A stretch of DNA of 64,000 bases from a virus. Of the stretch, positions 57,120 through 64,000 are shown piece after piece. Where the stretch lies: the IMG/VR virus record IMGVR_UViG_3300049218_000313, positions 62,001 to 126,000 of that record; one strand, given 5' to 3'. The notes beneath the pieces are model-generated. The model was not told the DNA's origin and made no database searches. It saw nothing but the letters and a program-made list of their open reading frames with translations. How positions within the stretch are numbered: the first letter of the stretch is position 1; every line of letters starts with the position of its first letter. A program made the translations under genes and the position numbers.

Positions 57120-57516
57120 GCATCACCTGGTCAGTGAGCGTAGGCTCGTCGACGCTCGCCGTCTTGTTCCGCTGCAGCAGGGGGGAGTGAGGGTTGCCCT
57201 CGCCAGCGTGCTCGAAAACCCGGCGCAGCAGGGCCTGCTCCGCCGGCGCCGTGGTCTTGCCTGCGTCGAGGATGCGGTCGAGCAGGTCGCCGCGGCCGTC
57301 CTGGGCCTCGCGGTGCACCGCCTCGCTGTAGACGTCAGGGTACCCGTCTTTGCCCTCGCGCGGCGTGTCCCCCCACTTCGCGTTGAGGGTGCCCGGGGCA
57401 CGTCCCTCGGGGGGCATGCGCACGTGGGTGATGCCCTTCTGGGTCTCGTTTTCGTTGGTCTTGGGGGCGTCCGCAGCCTTGCCCAACATCGCCTGCTTCA
57501 GTGTGTCGACGCTCAT
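57100..57516 (-). CDS. Polar hypothetical protein, 138 aa
   Basis: MSVDTLKQAMLGKAADAPKT start. Polar, Gly/Asp/Pro-rich with ITHVRMPPEGRAPGTL and LDRILDAGKTTAPAEQALL. Soluble and probably flexible. Unknown role, in a block of virion-associated genes. Confidence 0.65.
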   Translation of the reverse strand: MSVDTLKQAMLGKAADAPKTNENETQKGITHVRMPPEGRAPGTLNAKWGDTPREGKDGYPDVYSEAVHREAQDGRGDLLDRILDAGKTTAPAEQALLRRVFEHAGEGNPHSPLLQRNKTASVDEPTLTDQVMRVVGHR

Positions 57517-57558
57517 GCCGGCATTGTACTCCTCAACGCGCCCTCACGGTAAATGCGC

Positions 57559-57927
57559 TCATCCTCCGCGCAGCGCACGGCCGAATGCGCCGAGCGGTGC
57601 CCTGAACTGTTCGAGCTCGGACTCGACCTGCTTGCGCCTGTCCTGCTCCTGCGCCACCTGCCGCTCGAGGATGATGTTCCTCTCCTTGGCTGCCTTGAGC
57701 TCCGCACGCATGACGTCGATGACCTCGACGTGGAAGTCGGGCACCGTGTGGATGCGGAATCCCTCCTTGAACTTCTTCTCGACCTCCTGCCAGAGCTCAT
57801 CGTCGTTGACTGCGCAGTCGAGACTGAGCTTCACGCGGTACTTTTCGTCGCCCTGCGACGCACCCAACGAAGAGTTCACCAGCCAGAACGTCACACCCGG
57901 TACTTGTTCTTCGTGCTCATCAGACAC
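57559..57927 (-). CDS. Coiled-coil protein, 122 aa
   Basis: MSDEHEEQVPGVTFWLVNSS start, beta-type first half, then a coiled coil (VIDVMRAELKAAKERNIILE; RKQVESELEQF). Overlaps the upstream gene by 8 bases. Probably a virion or scaffold accessory. Confidence 0.65.
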   Translation of the reverse strand: MSDEHEEQVPGVTFWLVNSSLGASQGDEKYRVKLSLDCAVNDDELWQEVEKKFKEGFRIHTVPDFHVEVIDVMRAELKAAKERNIILERQVAQEQDRRKQVESELEQFRAPLGAFGRALRGG

Positions 57928-58516
57928 CGGTCACCTCCACGAGTTGTTCTGCCGCCTGAACCATCTCGTCACCCGTCTTCTTCTGATCTACGAGCACCTC
58001 TACGAACAGGTGGCCTACTTCTGCCGCTGCGTCCGGGGTGTTCTTTTCGCAGAAGACCCTGGCCTCAGCGAGCAGATTGCGAAGGCTCTTGAGCGCGCTA
58101 CGCCGCCTGTGTAGTGACTCCTGCCAGAACTTACCAAGCCCAAGAGTGTCAGGATCCTGGACCATCCTATGCTCGGCGATGTCGACGTTGACCGCCTCCT
58201 CGATGGCGAAGATGGCGCTGCTCATCGCTTGTAGCTGGCGCGAGTCGACGTTGCGTCGGTCAAGGATGCGACCGGCGCTGTTGGGCAGCTCGATCGATCC
58301 CAGCACATCGTCACACGTGAAGTAGCAGCACCACGACACACGCCGCAGCGTTGTCGCCGCCGACTGGTCACCAGCCGCACTCTTCTCTGCAGCTGCATGA
58401 ACACGCTCGCGCAGATCTTGAGCTAGGTTACTTGAGTAGCGAAGACGCAGCTTTGCCTCAAGCGCCGCGACGCAGCCGAATGCGACCGGGTCGTGGCGCT
58501 GCGAAGGTGCCTTCAT
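57920..58516 (-). CDS. Helical hypothetical protein, 198 aa
   Basis: MKAPSQRHDPVAFGCVAALE start with TAGGAGATTCCC just upstream. Helical, with a CCYFTCDDVLG segment near residue 65 and many Arg/Glu. Its start faces the plus-strand gene at 58604; the 87-base gap holds a 13-codon reading frame (58526-58567) on the minus strand. Function unknown. Confidence 0.65.
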   Translation of the reverse strand: MKAPSQRHDPVAFGCVAALEAKLRLRYSSNLAQDLRERVHAAAEKSAAGDQSAATTLRRVSWCCYFTCDDVLGSIELPNSAGRILDRRNVDSRQLQAMSSAIFAIEEAVNVDIAEHRMVQDPDTLGLGKFWQESLHRRRSALKSLRNLLAEARVFCEKNTPDAAAEVGHLFVEVLVDQKKTGDEMVQAAEQLVEVTGV

Positions 58517-58603
58517 GGGAATCTCCTAGAGGAAGAACTCCTCCCAAGGTTCTTTTCCCTCTTTCATGCCGTTCTTTGGCGCGCTTGGTGTATAGCTCCG
58601 AGG

Positions 58604-58768
58604 ATGATCAACATCCTTCTCGCCCTGCTCATCTGCATCATCGGCGCGTTTCTCTACCTGGCCGCGTCGAACCCGAAGGTAGCCCAGCTCGGTCTCTGGG
58701 CCTTCGCCGTGGGCCTCTTCTGGACGCTAGCCGAGGTGCCACACCACGTGACGCACCTGTTCGACTAG
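58604..58768 (+). CDS. Small membrane protein, 54 aa, plus strand
   Basis: MINILLALLICIIGAFLYLA and LGLWAFAVGLFWTLA form two hydrophobic helices joined by ASNPKVAQ. This pattern is common for tiny phage membrane proteins (holin-like or unknown). ATG follows GAGG directly, so initiation may be weak. Lone plus-strand gene in a minus-strand block. Confidence 0.6.
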   Translation: MINILLALLICIIGAFLYLAASNPKVAQLGLWAFAVGLFWTLAEVPHHVTHLFD

Positions 58769-60225
58769 AGCTTCAGGTCGGGCTGCACGTAGCCGCCGAT
58801 GCCACTCTTCTGAGCGCCGGGGATCGCGGAGCCGAAGCGAGCCCCCCTCGGCTTCACCTGGTCAGCGATGGAAGGGCCCGGCGGCGGTGCCACCTTGGGC
58901 GCCCCGACGCTCTGCGTCTTGGACAGCTGGCCCGCGGGAGTGATGCCTGCCATGCCCTGCTTCTGGATGCCGCGGTCGAGGCGGGGGGAACGAAAGGGCG
59001 GGATGTCGCTGACCCCGTTGCGCGGGCCGGCCCCACCGAAGGTGCCCCCGTTCCATGACGACGCGGGTGAGACATCGGCCTGCTTACGCAGGTCCCGCAC
59101 GTAGAAGGCCAGCTGCTCGGTAGTGATGGAGGACAGCTTGGCGGGCTTGAAGTCGTTGCTGTCGGTGGTCACACCGTCGGGCATCCCGGCCGCGGACTTG
59201 CCGCTGTTCTCTAGCGGTATGGACGCCCCAGAGGGGTTCTTGCTCACGGGCATGCTGGTCTCGCCGCTGTTCTTCTGGATGCCGCGCTCGAGCTGAGGCT
59301 GACGCCAGCCCGGCAGGTCGCTGGCCATCATGAAGTTACCGCGTGTGGGCGCACTGGCCGCGGCCTTGGCCATCTCGCGCTCCTTCTTCTTCTTGCGGTC
59401 CATGTGGGAAGTCAGCTTGTCGATGCCCGCGCCCGCGCCCACGATGGCCAACGGTATACCGGCGCCGACGGCGGCCACGCGCACAGGCCGTGGCAGCTTC
59501 TTCAGCCGGCCCACCTGCGCCTTCACGAAGTCATGCGTGCGACTGGTCTTCTTCTTGTCGCGCAAGAACTTGATGCGGTCGGCGTTCTCGCGCATCTCCT
59601 TGCTGACGTTCTCGCCCTGACCAGCACGACGGTCGAAGCTCGCGTGCTGCACAGCGCGGCGTTTGAGCTCCGCGTGCTCTTCGCGGCTGAGCGCAGCCAC
59701 CTTGTCGAGCAGGTCGAGCAACATCGCGTCCATGCCTGCCTTCACGAGATCTCCGCCGCTGGGTCCGACCATGGGGGTCACCGCTCCACTGTTCTTCTGA
59801 ATGCCTCGCCGCAGCTGCGGCATGCGAAACGGGGGCAGGTCACTCGCTCCGCTGCGGATGTCCGGGTTCATGGGGCCCGAGAACTCGTTGATGGCGAAGC
59901 CGAGCTTCGGCAGCGGTGAGAGGTAGTCTAGCCCCTTCTCGAGACCTCGTTTGGCCGCCATGGCCACGAGGCTGGCACCGGGGAGTAGAACGGGCACAGC
60001 AAGGGCGGCCTCGGGATGGTCGAGCAGAAACCCCGCGGGCTTGCGCAGCACGCCTGGCAGGGCCGGCAGCTTGTCCTTGAGCGGGGCCAGGAGGTTGTTG
60101 CCCTTGTGCTGGATGCCCGCGAGCTGCGCCGGCGACGCCTTCGGCAGAACCCAGCGAGGCGTGCCAGGGATGTCCTGCCGTGCGATGCGCGCGATCTGTC
60201 CGAGCAGAGCGACCTTGTCCATCAC
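58765..60225 (-). CDS. Virion-type protein with triplicated SDLPPFRxPQLxRGIQK motif, 486 aa
   Basis: Starts MMDKVALLGQIARIARQDIP. A conserved unit SDLPPFRMPQLRRGIQKNSG occurs at about 127-148, again as SDLPGWRQPQLERGIQKNSG at about 300-323, and as SDIPPFRSPRLDRGIQK at about 405-424. A central DAMLLDLLDKVAALSREE recalls the FxDEL motifs of the neighbours. Two hydrophobic stretches (PVLLPGASLVAMAA; AVGAGIPLAIVGAGAGI) may be membrane-active. I infer an internal virion protein. Confidence 0.7.
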   Translation of the reverse strand: MMDKVALLGQIARIARQDIPGTPRWVLPKASPAQLAGIQHKGNNLLAPLKDKLPALPGVLRKPAGFLLDHPEAALAVPVLLPGASLVAMAAKRGLEKGLDYLSPLPKLGFAINEFSGPMNPDIRSGASDLPPFRMPQLRRGIQKNSGAVTPMVGPSGGDLVKAGMDAMLLDLLDKVAALSREEHAELKRRAVQHASFDRRAGQGENVSKEMRENADRIKFLRDKKKTSRTHDFVKAQVGRLKKLPRPVRVAAVGAGIPLAIVGAGAGIDKLTSHMDRKKKKEREMAKAAASAPTRGNFMMASDLPGWRQPQLERGIQKNSGETSMPVSKNPSGASIPLENSGKSAAGMPDGVTTDSNDFKPAKLSSITTEQLAFYVRDLRKQADVSPASSWNGGTFGGAGPRNGVSDIPPFRSPRLDRGIQKQGMAGITPAGQLSKTQSVGAPKVAPPPGPSIADQVKPRGARFGSAIPGAQKSGIGGYVQPDLKL

Positions 60226-60857
60226 CAGTTCTTTCCGCTGCGGTCCTTGGGAGGCGCGTCTTTCTTCTCAGCAGGAGCGGTCGGCTTGCTCCAACTCCCT
60301 TCGACCTTGTCCTCGAGCACCGAGAGCTGACGACGCATGCGCGGGAGCTTGGCCGCGTCGCGCTCGGCCAGCTCTGCGCGCTGGTTGTCGAGCTCATTGA
60401 GGGCGATGAGACGCTTGTGCTTGTCGAGGTAGCCAGTGCCGATGCCGCCCAGCGCCCCTGCCGCCATGTTCGCGGCAAAGTGGGGTATCTGCTTCTTCGA
60501 GTTCGGCCCGTACATCATCTGCATTGTAGGAAGCACGGGAACGCCCTTGGCAGCCATGTTCTGCATCGAGGTGAGCTGCGTCGGCTGCTTCTTGCCAGAG
60601 AGGTGCTTGCTCTGCTCCTTGCGGTAGTTGCCAAGCAGCGCCGCCGGTGCCACCACTTGGGCAGGCATGTGCAGCGCGTCCTGGGCGGCGATGGACGTGA
60701 GCGTCTTGCCCGAGCCCAAGCCATGGATGGCAACAAGACCGGGCTGATCGTCCTGCTGCAGACGGTCGACGACCCGCTGCTGGTGAGGCAGCAGGGGTGT
60801 CTTGATGTCGGCGATCTTCTCGAGCTCGTCGACGAAAGCCTGCAGTAAAGCGCTCAT
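60222..60857 (-). CDS. Truncated helicase-like chimera, 211 aa
   Basis: Start at 60857 (MSALLQAFVDELEKIADIKT). Residues 24-60 have the SNF2/SF2 helicase entry, LLPHQQRVVDRLQQDD and the Walker A HGLGSGKT (46-52). The expected DExH motif II and the second RecA domain are missing; from about residue 105 the sequence becomes an unrelated helical protein (ANMAAGALGGIGTGY; LNELDNQRAELAERDA). Probably a deletion fusion, unlikely to unwind DNA. The N-terminal FVDELEKIA motif links it to the virion-protein group. Confidence 0.65.
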   Translation of the reverse strand: MSALLQAFVDELEKIADIKTPLLPHQQRVVDRLQQDDQPGLVAIHGLGSGKTLTSIAAQDALHMPAQVVAPAALLGNYRKEQSKHLSGKKQPTQLTSMQNMAAKGVPVLPTMQMMYGPNSKKQIPHFAANMAAGALGGIGTGYLDKHKRLIALNELDNQRAELAERDAAKLPRMRRQLSVLEDKVEGSWSKPTAPAEKKDAPPKDRSGKNW

Positions 60858-61489
60858 GCGATGCCTACCGCGTTCTTGCGGAGCATCGTAACACGTGCGG
60901 CCCGCCAATCCGCAGGCGCCTTCGCCGCAGATGCAACCGCCGGAGCTGCCTTGCCGAAGCGACTCGCAGCCTCGACCGCGGAGTGCGGGAAGAGCTCGGG
61001 GGTGCCGGGGATGGGCGTGGTGAGCGCCTTCTTCGCGCTCTGTGCGATGTCACCCAGTACGCCGGCCTCCTTCATCTCCTCGAGCTCGCTGACGAAGCCG
61101 GCCATGCCGTACTTCCCGAGCGCGGGGGCGTGCGAGAGCATCCCAGGCACCATGAAGGAACCGTCGCGCTTGAAGAGACCCGCGAGCCACTCGTCGTTCG
61201 TCTGAGCGTGCGCAGGGCGACCGTCGAGGCCGAAGTCGATGCGCATGCCCGCGGTCTTGTTCTCCATCTTCCTGCTCTTCAGGTGGCCTGGGTTGGAGGC
61301 TTTCACATCGTCCTTGGGGGTGTCGAACTTCGCCTTCGCAACGCGCTTGCCCTCGGCGGTGCCGTAGCCCTTGGGGCCCTTGCCCAGGGCGTGCATCTGC
61401 TGCGTAGCGATGGCGAACGCCTCGTTCTTGGGCATCGCCGGGTTCTTCGCGAGGATGTGCTCGGCCCGGTTGTGCATCCACTCAGGCAT
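60854..61489 (-). CDS. Virion-associated protein with MPEWMHNRAEHILAKNP start, 211 aa
   Basis: N-terminal MPEWMHNRAEHILAKNPAMP, then AFAIATQQMHALGKGPKGYG, is a pattern I know from phage proteins in large-genome virions. A central FVSELEEMKEAGVLGD fits the FxDEL-type motif family. Ala/Lys-rich C-terminus. ATGA overlap with the helicase-like gene. Likely packaged in the head, function unknown. Confidence 0.7.
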   Translation of the reverse strand: MPEWMHNRAEHILAKNPAMPKNEAFAIATQQMHALGKGPKGYGTAEGKRVAKAKFDTPKDDVKASNPGHLKSRKMENKTAGMRIDFGLDGRPAHAQTNDEWLAGLFKRDGSFMVPGMLSHAPALGKYGMAGFVSELEEMKEAGVLGDIAQSAKKALTTPIPGTPELFPHSAVEAASRFGKAAPAVASAAKAPADWRAARVTMLRKNAVGIA

Positions 61490-61501
61490 GACCTGCTCCC
61501 C

Positions 61502-61861
61502 CTACGGCGTCTTCGCCGCTGCCGCCTTGGCGTCTTCGAGGGCAGCCTCGAGGATGCGCACGTCCTGCTCGAGCTTGTCGAGCCGTAGCGTGAGCTGGAT
61601 GATGGCGCTCGTAGCCTTGCTCACGTCCGCGCCCTGCGCGGCGATCTGCAGGTGCAGACCGCGCACGTCATGCACGAGCAGGTCGACCAGGGTGGTCAGC
61701 CTGTTGAGCGGGTCCAGCACCCGCTTCTCGTGCTCCTGCAGCATGTTCTTGACCAGGGAAGCGAAGAAGCGGGCCTTGTCCACATCGTGGTCTGGCTCCG
61801 GCAGGAAGTCTTGCGGGGGCGGTGGCATGGTCGGAATCTCGACGGTCGGGTCATCCGGCAT
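61502..61861 (-). CDS. Coiled-coil protein, 119 aa
   Basis: Start at 61861 (MPDDPTVEIPTMPPPPQDFL) with GAGGG upstream. Pro-rich head, then regular helices (FFASLVKNMLQEHEKRVLDP; LTLRLDKLEQDVRILEAALE). Probably oligomerises. Part of the right-end virion block. Confidence 0.65.
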   Translation of the reverse strand: MPDDPTVEIPTMPPPPQDFLPEPDHDVDKARFFASLVKNMLQEHEKRVLDPLNRLTTLVDLLVHDVRGLHLQIAAQGADVSKATSAIIQLTLRLDKLEQDVRILEAALEDAKAAAAKTP

Positions 61862-62483
61862 AGACAGTCCCTCGGTGTGGAGCAATCGTGGCCGCGTGCT
61901 GCGTGGCCGCAGTGATGTTGGGACTGACGTGAAGCGTCCTGCCGAAGTCGCCGCTGCCGATAACGGGAGCGCGACCAGCCTTGGGTATGAGGGGCATCTT
62001 CTTCAGCGCCCCTGCCATGGCCGAGGGGGGAGGAATGGCGAACGTACCCATCGCCCCGATCTTGAGCCGGCCGATGGTGGCAATCTTGCCACCGCTCTCG
62101 AAGGGAGGCGCGTGGGTTGCCGGGGCGGGATTCGAGGCGTACTCGCCGACATGCTCCTGCTGCATGTACTTGCGCAGGCGTCCGACCTCCGCGTGCTGGT
62201 CGAGCCCTCTGCGCACCAAGGGGACGGCCCCCATGCCGATAGCCCCTGACGCGGCCGCGCCGAGAGCGCCGCGCGCGGTCGGCAGCCTGCCGTGTTCGAT
62301 GGAGTGACTGACGGCCTTGCCGAGGACACCAGCGCCGGCGCCGAGGACACCGTAGCGAGCAACCTGTCCAGCCGTGGGCCTCTCCTTCTCGAGAGACTCG
62401 AGCCGGTCGACAGCACGTGACGCCTCCTCGTGGGAAACGAAACCGAGCTTCACCAGCTCGTCCAGCGTACTGAGAAAGTTCAC
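61851..62483 (-). CDS. Virion-type protein with FxxLDEL start, 210 aa
   Basis: MNFLSTLDELVKLGFVSHEE start carries the LDEL motif. A Gly/Ala helix (GVLGAGAGVLGKAV) may be membrane-associated, and the C-terminal half has PSAMAGALKKMPLIPKAG and a His/Ala-rich end. Overlaps the upstream gene by four bases. Likely internal virion protein. Confidence 0.65.
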   Translation of the reverse strand: MNFLSTLDELVKLGFVSHEEASRAVDRLESLEKERPTAGQVARYGVLGAGAGVLGKAVSHSIEHGRLPTARGALGAAASGAIGMGAVPLVRRGLDQHAEVGRLRKYMQQEHVGEYASNPAPATHAPPFESGGKIATIGRLKIGAMGTFAIPPPSAMAGALKKMPLIPKAGRAPVIGSGDFGRTLHVSPNITAATQHAATIAPHRGTVYAG

Positions 62484-62722
62484 GGCGCAATCCTGTGCTT
62501 CAAGAGCTCGGCTGTCGGAGACCCGGCAAGGATGCCGAGGCCCGCGAGCTCGGACAAGGGTTTGGCCACGTGCGGAAGCACAGTGCGCTTCTCCACGCCG
62601 TCTTTGCTGTAGTCACCCGCGAGTGCCGCGCGCGCGTGGGCCTGCGCCTCGTCGACGCTGGGGGCTGCTAGCACTCCGAGACCAGTGAGTTCTGCCGCGT
62701 GCGCACCGGCAGAACTCGTCAG
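62480..62722 (-). CDS. Small virion-type protein, about 80 aa, probable CTG start
   Basis: Coding-like sequence runs upstream of the first GTG (62674) to a CTG at 62722 that overlaps the previous stop as CTGA. It contains AELTGLGVLAAPSVDEA and, later, SELAGLGILAGSPTAEL, an internal duplication. If GTG is used the protein is 64 residues and loses the first copy. Function unknown. Confidence 0.5.
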   Translation of the reverse strand: MTSSAGAHAAELTGLGVLAAPSVDEAQAHARAALAGDYSKDGVEKRTVLPHVAKPLSELAGLGILAGSPTAELLKHRIAP

Positions 62723-63792
62723 CCTTTTCCCAGGCTGCCCAGCATCCCCGCCGTCTTGGTACGGTCGAAGCCAAGCTGCGCCACGAGCTCCTCGCTGAAC
62801 GCGGCGATGCTAGCTTCCTTAGGCGACGACTTGGGCACGCTCTTGCCAATGCGACCCATGAGACCCGGCGTGCCGCCCTGCTCGTGCGAAGACGGCGTCA
62901 GGGCGCCGCCCCATGGATTCCAGGCATTGTGGCCCTGCTCGTGCTTTTTGGCCGCATACTCGAGGTGCCTGGCGTGCAGATCTTGCCGCCCGCCGTACTG
63001 TCCGAAAAGCCCATCGGGCGAAGGAATGGGACTACCCATGTTGAAGCGCAAGATTCCACCGGCAGTCGAGGGATTCTTGCCTTCCTCGTCGATGTGACCC
63101 AGGCCCTTGTACTTCTGCTGCAGCGCGGCCAGCTCCGCCGCCTGACGCGCCATGAGGTGGTACGCCTCAGCGTCGTGCTTGTGACCCTCCTCGGTAACAG
63201 CGAAGGCCTTCTTCTCCGCCTTGTAGGCCTTCTCGCGCTCAGTCGGTGTGAGGAAGCCCCCAAGCGGGTTCCAGGCGTTGTGCCCTTGCTCGTGCTTCTT
63301 GGCCGCGTAGTTGAACTCCCTCTCGCTCAGCATGTCTGCGAAGCCAGAGAGATGCCCTGTACCCTTGAGGGTAGGCGTAGGAATCACGCTGGACAGAAGA
63401 CCTCTGACTTCCAGACCCGTGGACAACGCGCGGTGTTTCGGCCGCTCTTGAGCGTACTCGTCACGTGCCTCCCTGCGCTTGCCGTACATGTCGCGCTGCG
63501 CTCCGTAAGCCTTGGCGTCGAACTTGTGCCCGGCGTCGGTGACAGCGAAGGCATCCTTCTCCAGCGAGATCTGCTCGAGCTCATCGAGGAAGGCAGCCTT
63601 CAGCAGCTCGAGGGACGCGCCCTTGAGCAGCCCGCCCATCACGTTGGGCGTGCCCTTGGTAGCGAGGTGCTGCTTCATGCCGCCGAAGAGCGCCTCCCCT
63701 GCTTCGCTGAGGGGCTTGGCCACGGTCTTGGCTGCCGCCGGCAGGGGAGGGGGAAGGCCGGCGAGCTTGTCGTTGGTAGCTGCGGTGTTCAT
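62719..63792 (-). CDS. Virion-type protein with tandem repeat, 357 aa
   Basis: Two copies of a unit of about 115 residues: KDAFAVTDAGHKFDAKAY ... YAAKKHEQGHNAWNPLGG at about 76-180 and KKAFAVTEEGHKHDAEAY ... YAAKKHEQGHNAWNPWGG at about 193-295. FLDELEQISLEKDAF (about 67-81) and FSEELVAQLGF (about 330-340) match the FxDEL-type motifs. GAGG precedes the ATG at 63792. I infer an internal head or tail-tube associated protein; no enzyme motif. Confidence 0.7.
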   Translation of the reverse strand: MNTAATNDKLAGLPPPLPAAAKTVAKPLSEAGEALFGGMKQHLATKGTPNVMGGLLKGASLELLKAAFLDELEQISLEKDAFAVTDAGHKFDAKAYGAQRDMYGKRREARDEYAQERPKHRALSTGLEVRGLLSSVIPTPTLKGTGHLSGFADMLSEREFNYAAKKHEQGHNAWNPLGGFLTPTEREKAYKAEKKAFAVTEEGHKHDAEAYHLMARQAAELAALQQKYKGLGHIDEEGKNPSTAGGILRFNMGSPIPSPDGLFGQYGGRQDLHARHLEYAAKKHEQGHNAWNPWGGALTPSSHEQGGTPGLMGRIGKSVPKSSPKEASIAAFSEELVAQLGFDRTKTAGMLGSLGKG

Positions 63793-63802
63793 CGAGCACT
63801 CC

Positions 63803-64000
63803 TCACGAATGTTCTGCGGCGATGTTGCTGGCCCCGATGTCGCTCGAGTGCTGGGCCAGACCAGTCACTGTCGTAGCGTTGTTTCGCTGATCGTACGCGT
63901 CGACCTTGTTGATGTCGTCCGTGCGCGTGGGTGTGTCACCCCGCTTGGGACGCTTGGCCCCGGGGTCGGTCGTGATGGCGACCGGGCGCAGGCGCGTGGC
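63803..64000 (-). CDS. Polar protein, 5' end beyond the window
   Basis: Frame open from the right edge to a TGA at 63803 (65 residues visible). Polar, with PGAKRPKRGDTPTRTDDINK and GASNIAAEHS at the end. Missing start, family unknown. GTGAGGAG at its stop forms the ribosome site for the next gene. Confidence 0.65.
   Translation of the reverse strand, partial: ATRLRPVAITTDPGAKRPKRGDTPTRTDDINKVDAYDQRNNATTVTGLAQHSSDIGASNIAAEHS

Noticed and set aside
1-64000. CRISPR arrays, rRNA, tRNA genes, insertion sequences or attachment sites
   Set aside because: No direct-repeat array, no recognisable rRNA, no cloverleaf with T-loop GTTCRANNC noticed and no transposase; a tRNAscan run would be needed to exclude a tRNA firmly.

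Overview
The window looks like a slice of an uncultured, GC-rich tailed double-stranded DNA phage (Caudoviricetes), probably a contractile-tailed and large-genome type. The evidence is a very large baseplate-J-like protein, several huge virion proteins, a phage-style nucleotide-metabolism set, a lysis-like cluster, and almost gap-free packing with ATGA, GTGA and TGATG overlaps between neighbours. No terminase, portal, major capsid protein or DNA polymerase is visible, so this is not a whole genome. The host cannot be named from these bases.

Layout. Nearly everything is on the minus strand, so gene order reads from right to left. From 64000 to about 56900 there is a block of virion-associated proteins with repeated peptide motifs (including FxDEL-type motifs and a triplicated GIQKNSG motif) and a truncated helicase-like chimera. 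From 56900 to 51361 come a sigma-70-like factor, a DUF932-like protein, Ig-like virion proteins and an HTH protein. From 51315 to 47360 lie small early-type genes and a Dda/RecD-like helicase. A plus-strand cassette at 45379-47363 (glycosyltransferase, membrane protein, lipoprotein, hydrophobic-tail protein) interrupts the pattern. From 45319 to 43031 are small genes, two of them apparently broken by frameshifts. A single 1169-residue virion protein fills 39341-42850. From 39301 to 28181 there is a dense run of small proteins, many with paired cysteines, plus a DnaQ-like exonuclease and a DHH phosphoesterase. From 28165 to 26075 is a lysis-like cluster. From 25812 to 20553 are MazG-like, 5'-nucleotidase and RNase HII genes. 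From 20471 to 4405 is the tail/baseplate module with proteins of 1373, 955, 1529 and 785 residues and an inorganic-pyrophosphatase-like domain protein. ThyX and further structural genes finish the left end, which stops inside a glycine-rich protein.

Regulation. Nine intergenic or gene-start sites carry a minus-strand element close to GGNATAAG, mostly 19-40 bases upstream of the first gene of a run. At least four rho-independent-type hairpins end in related tails (TTCTTTTAGC in two of them). Together with the phage-encoded sigma-like protein this suggests a dedicated promoter class and defined transcription units, which is the most system-like observation here.

Cautions. Three small genes (31415-31836, 44376-44773, 45043-45319) read as single proteins only if one or two single-base shifts are allowed. 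They are either true frameshifts or base-calling indels. Family names rest on motif recognition by eye, and no database search was possible.
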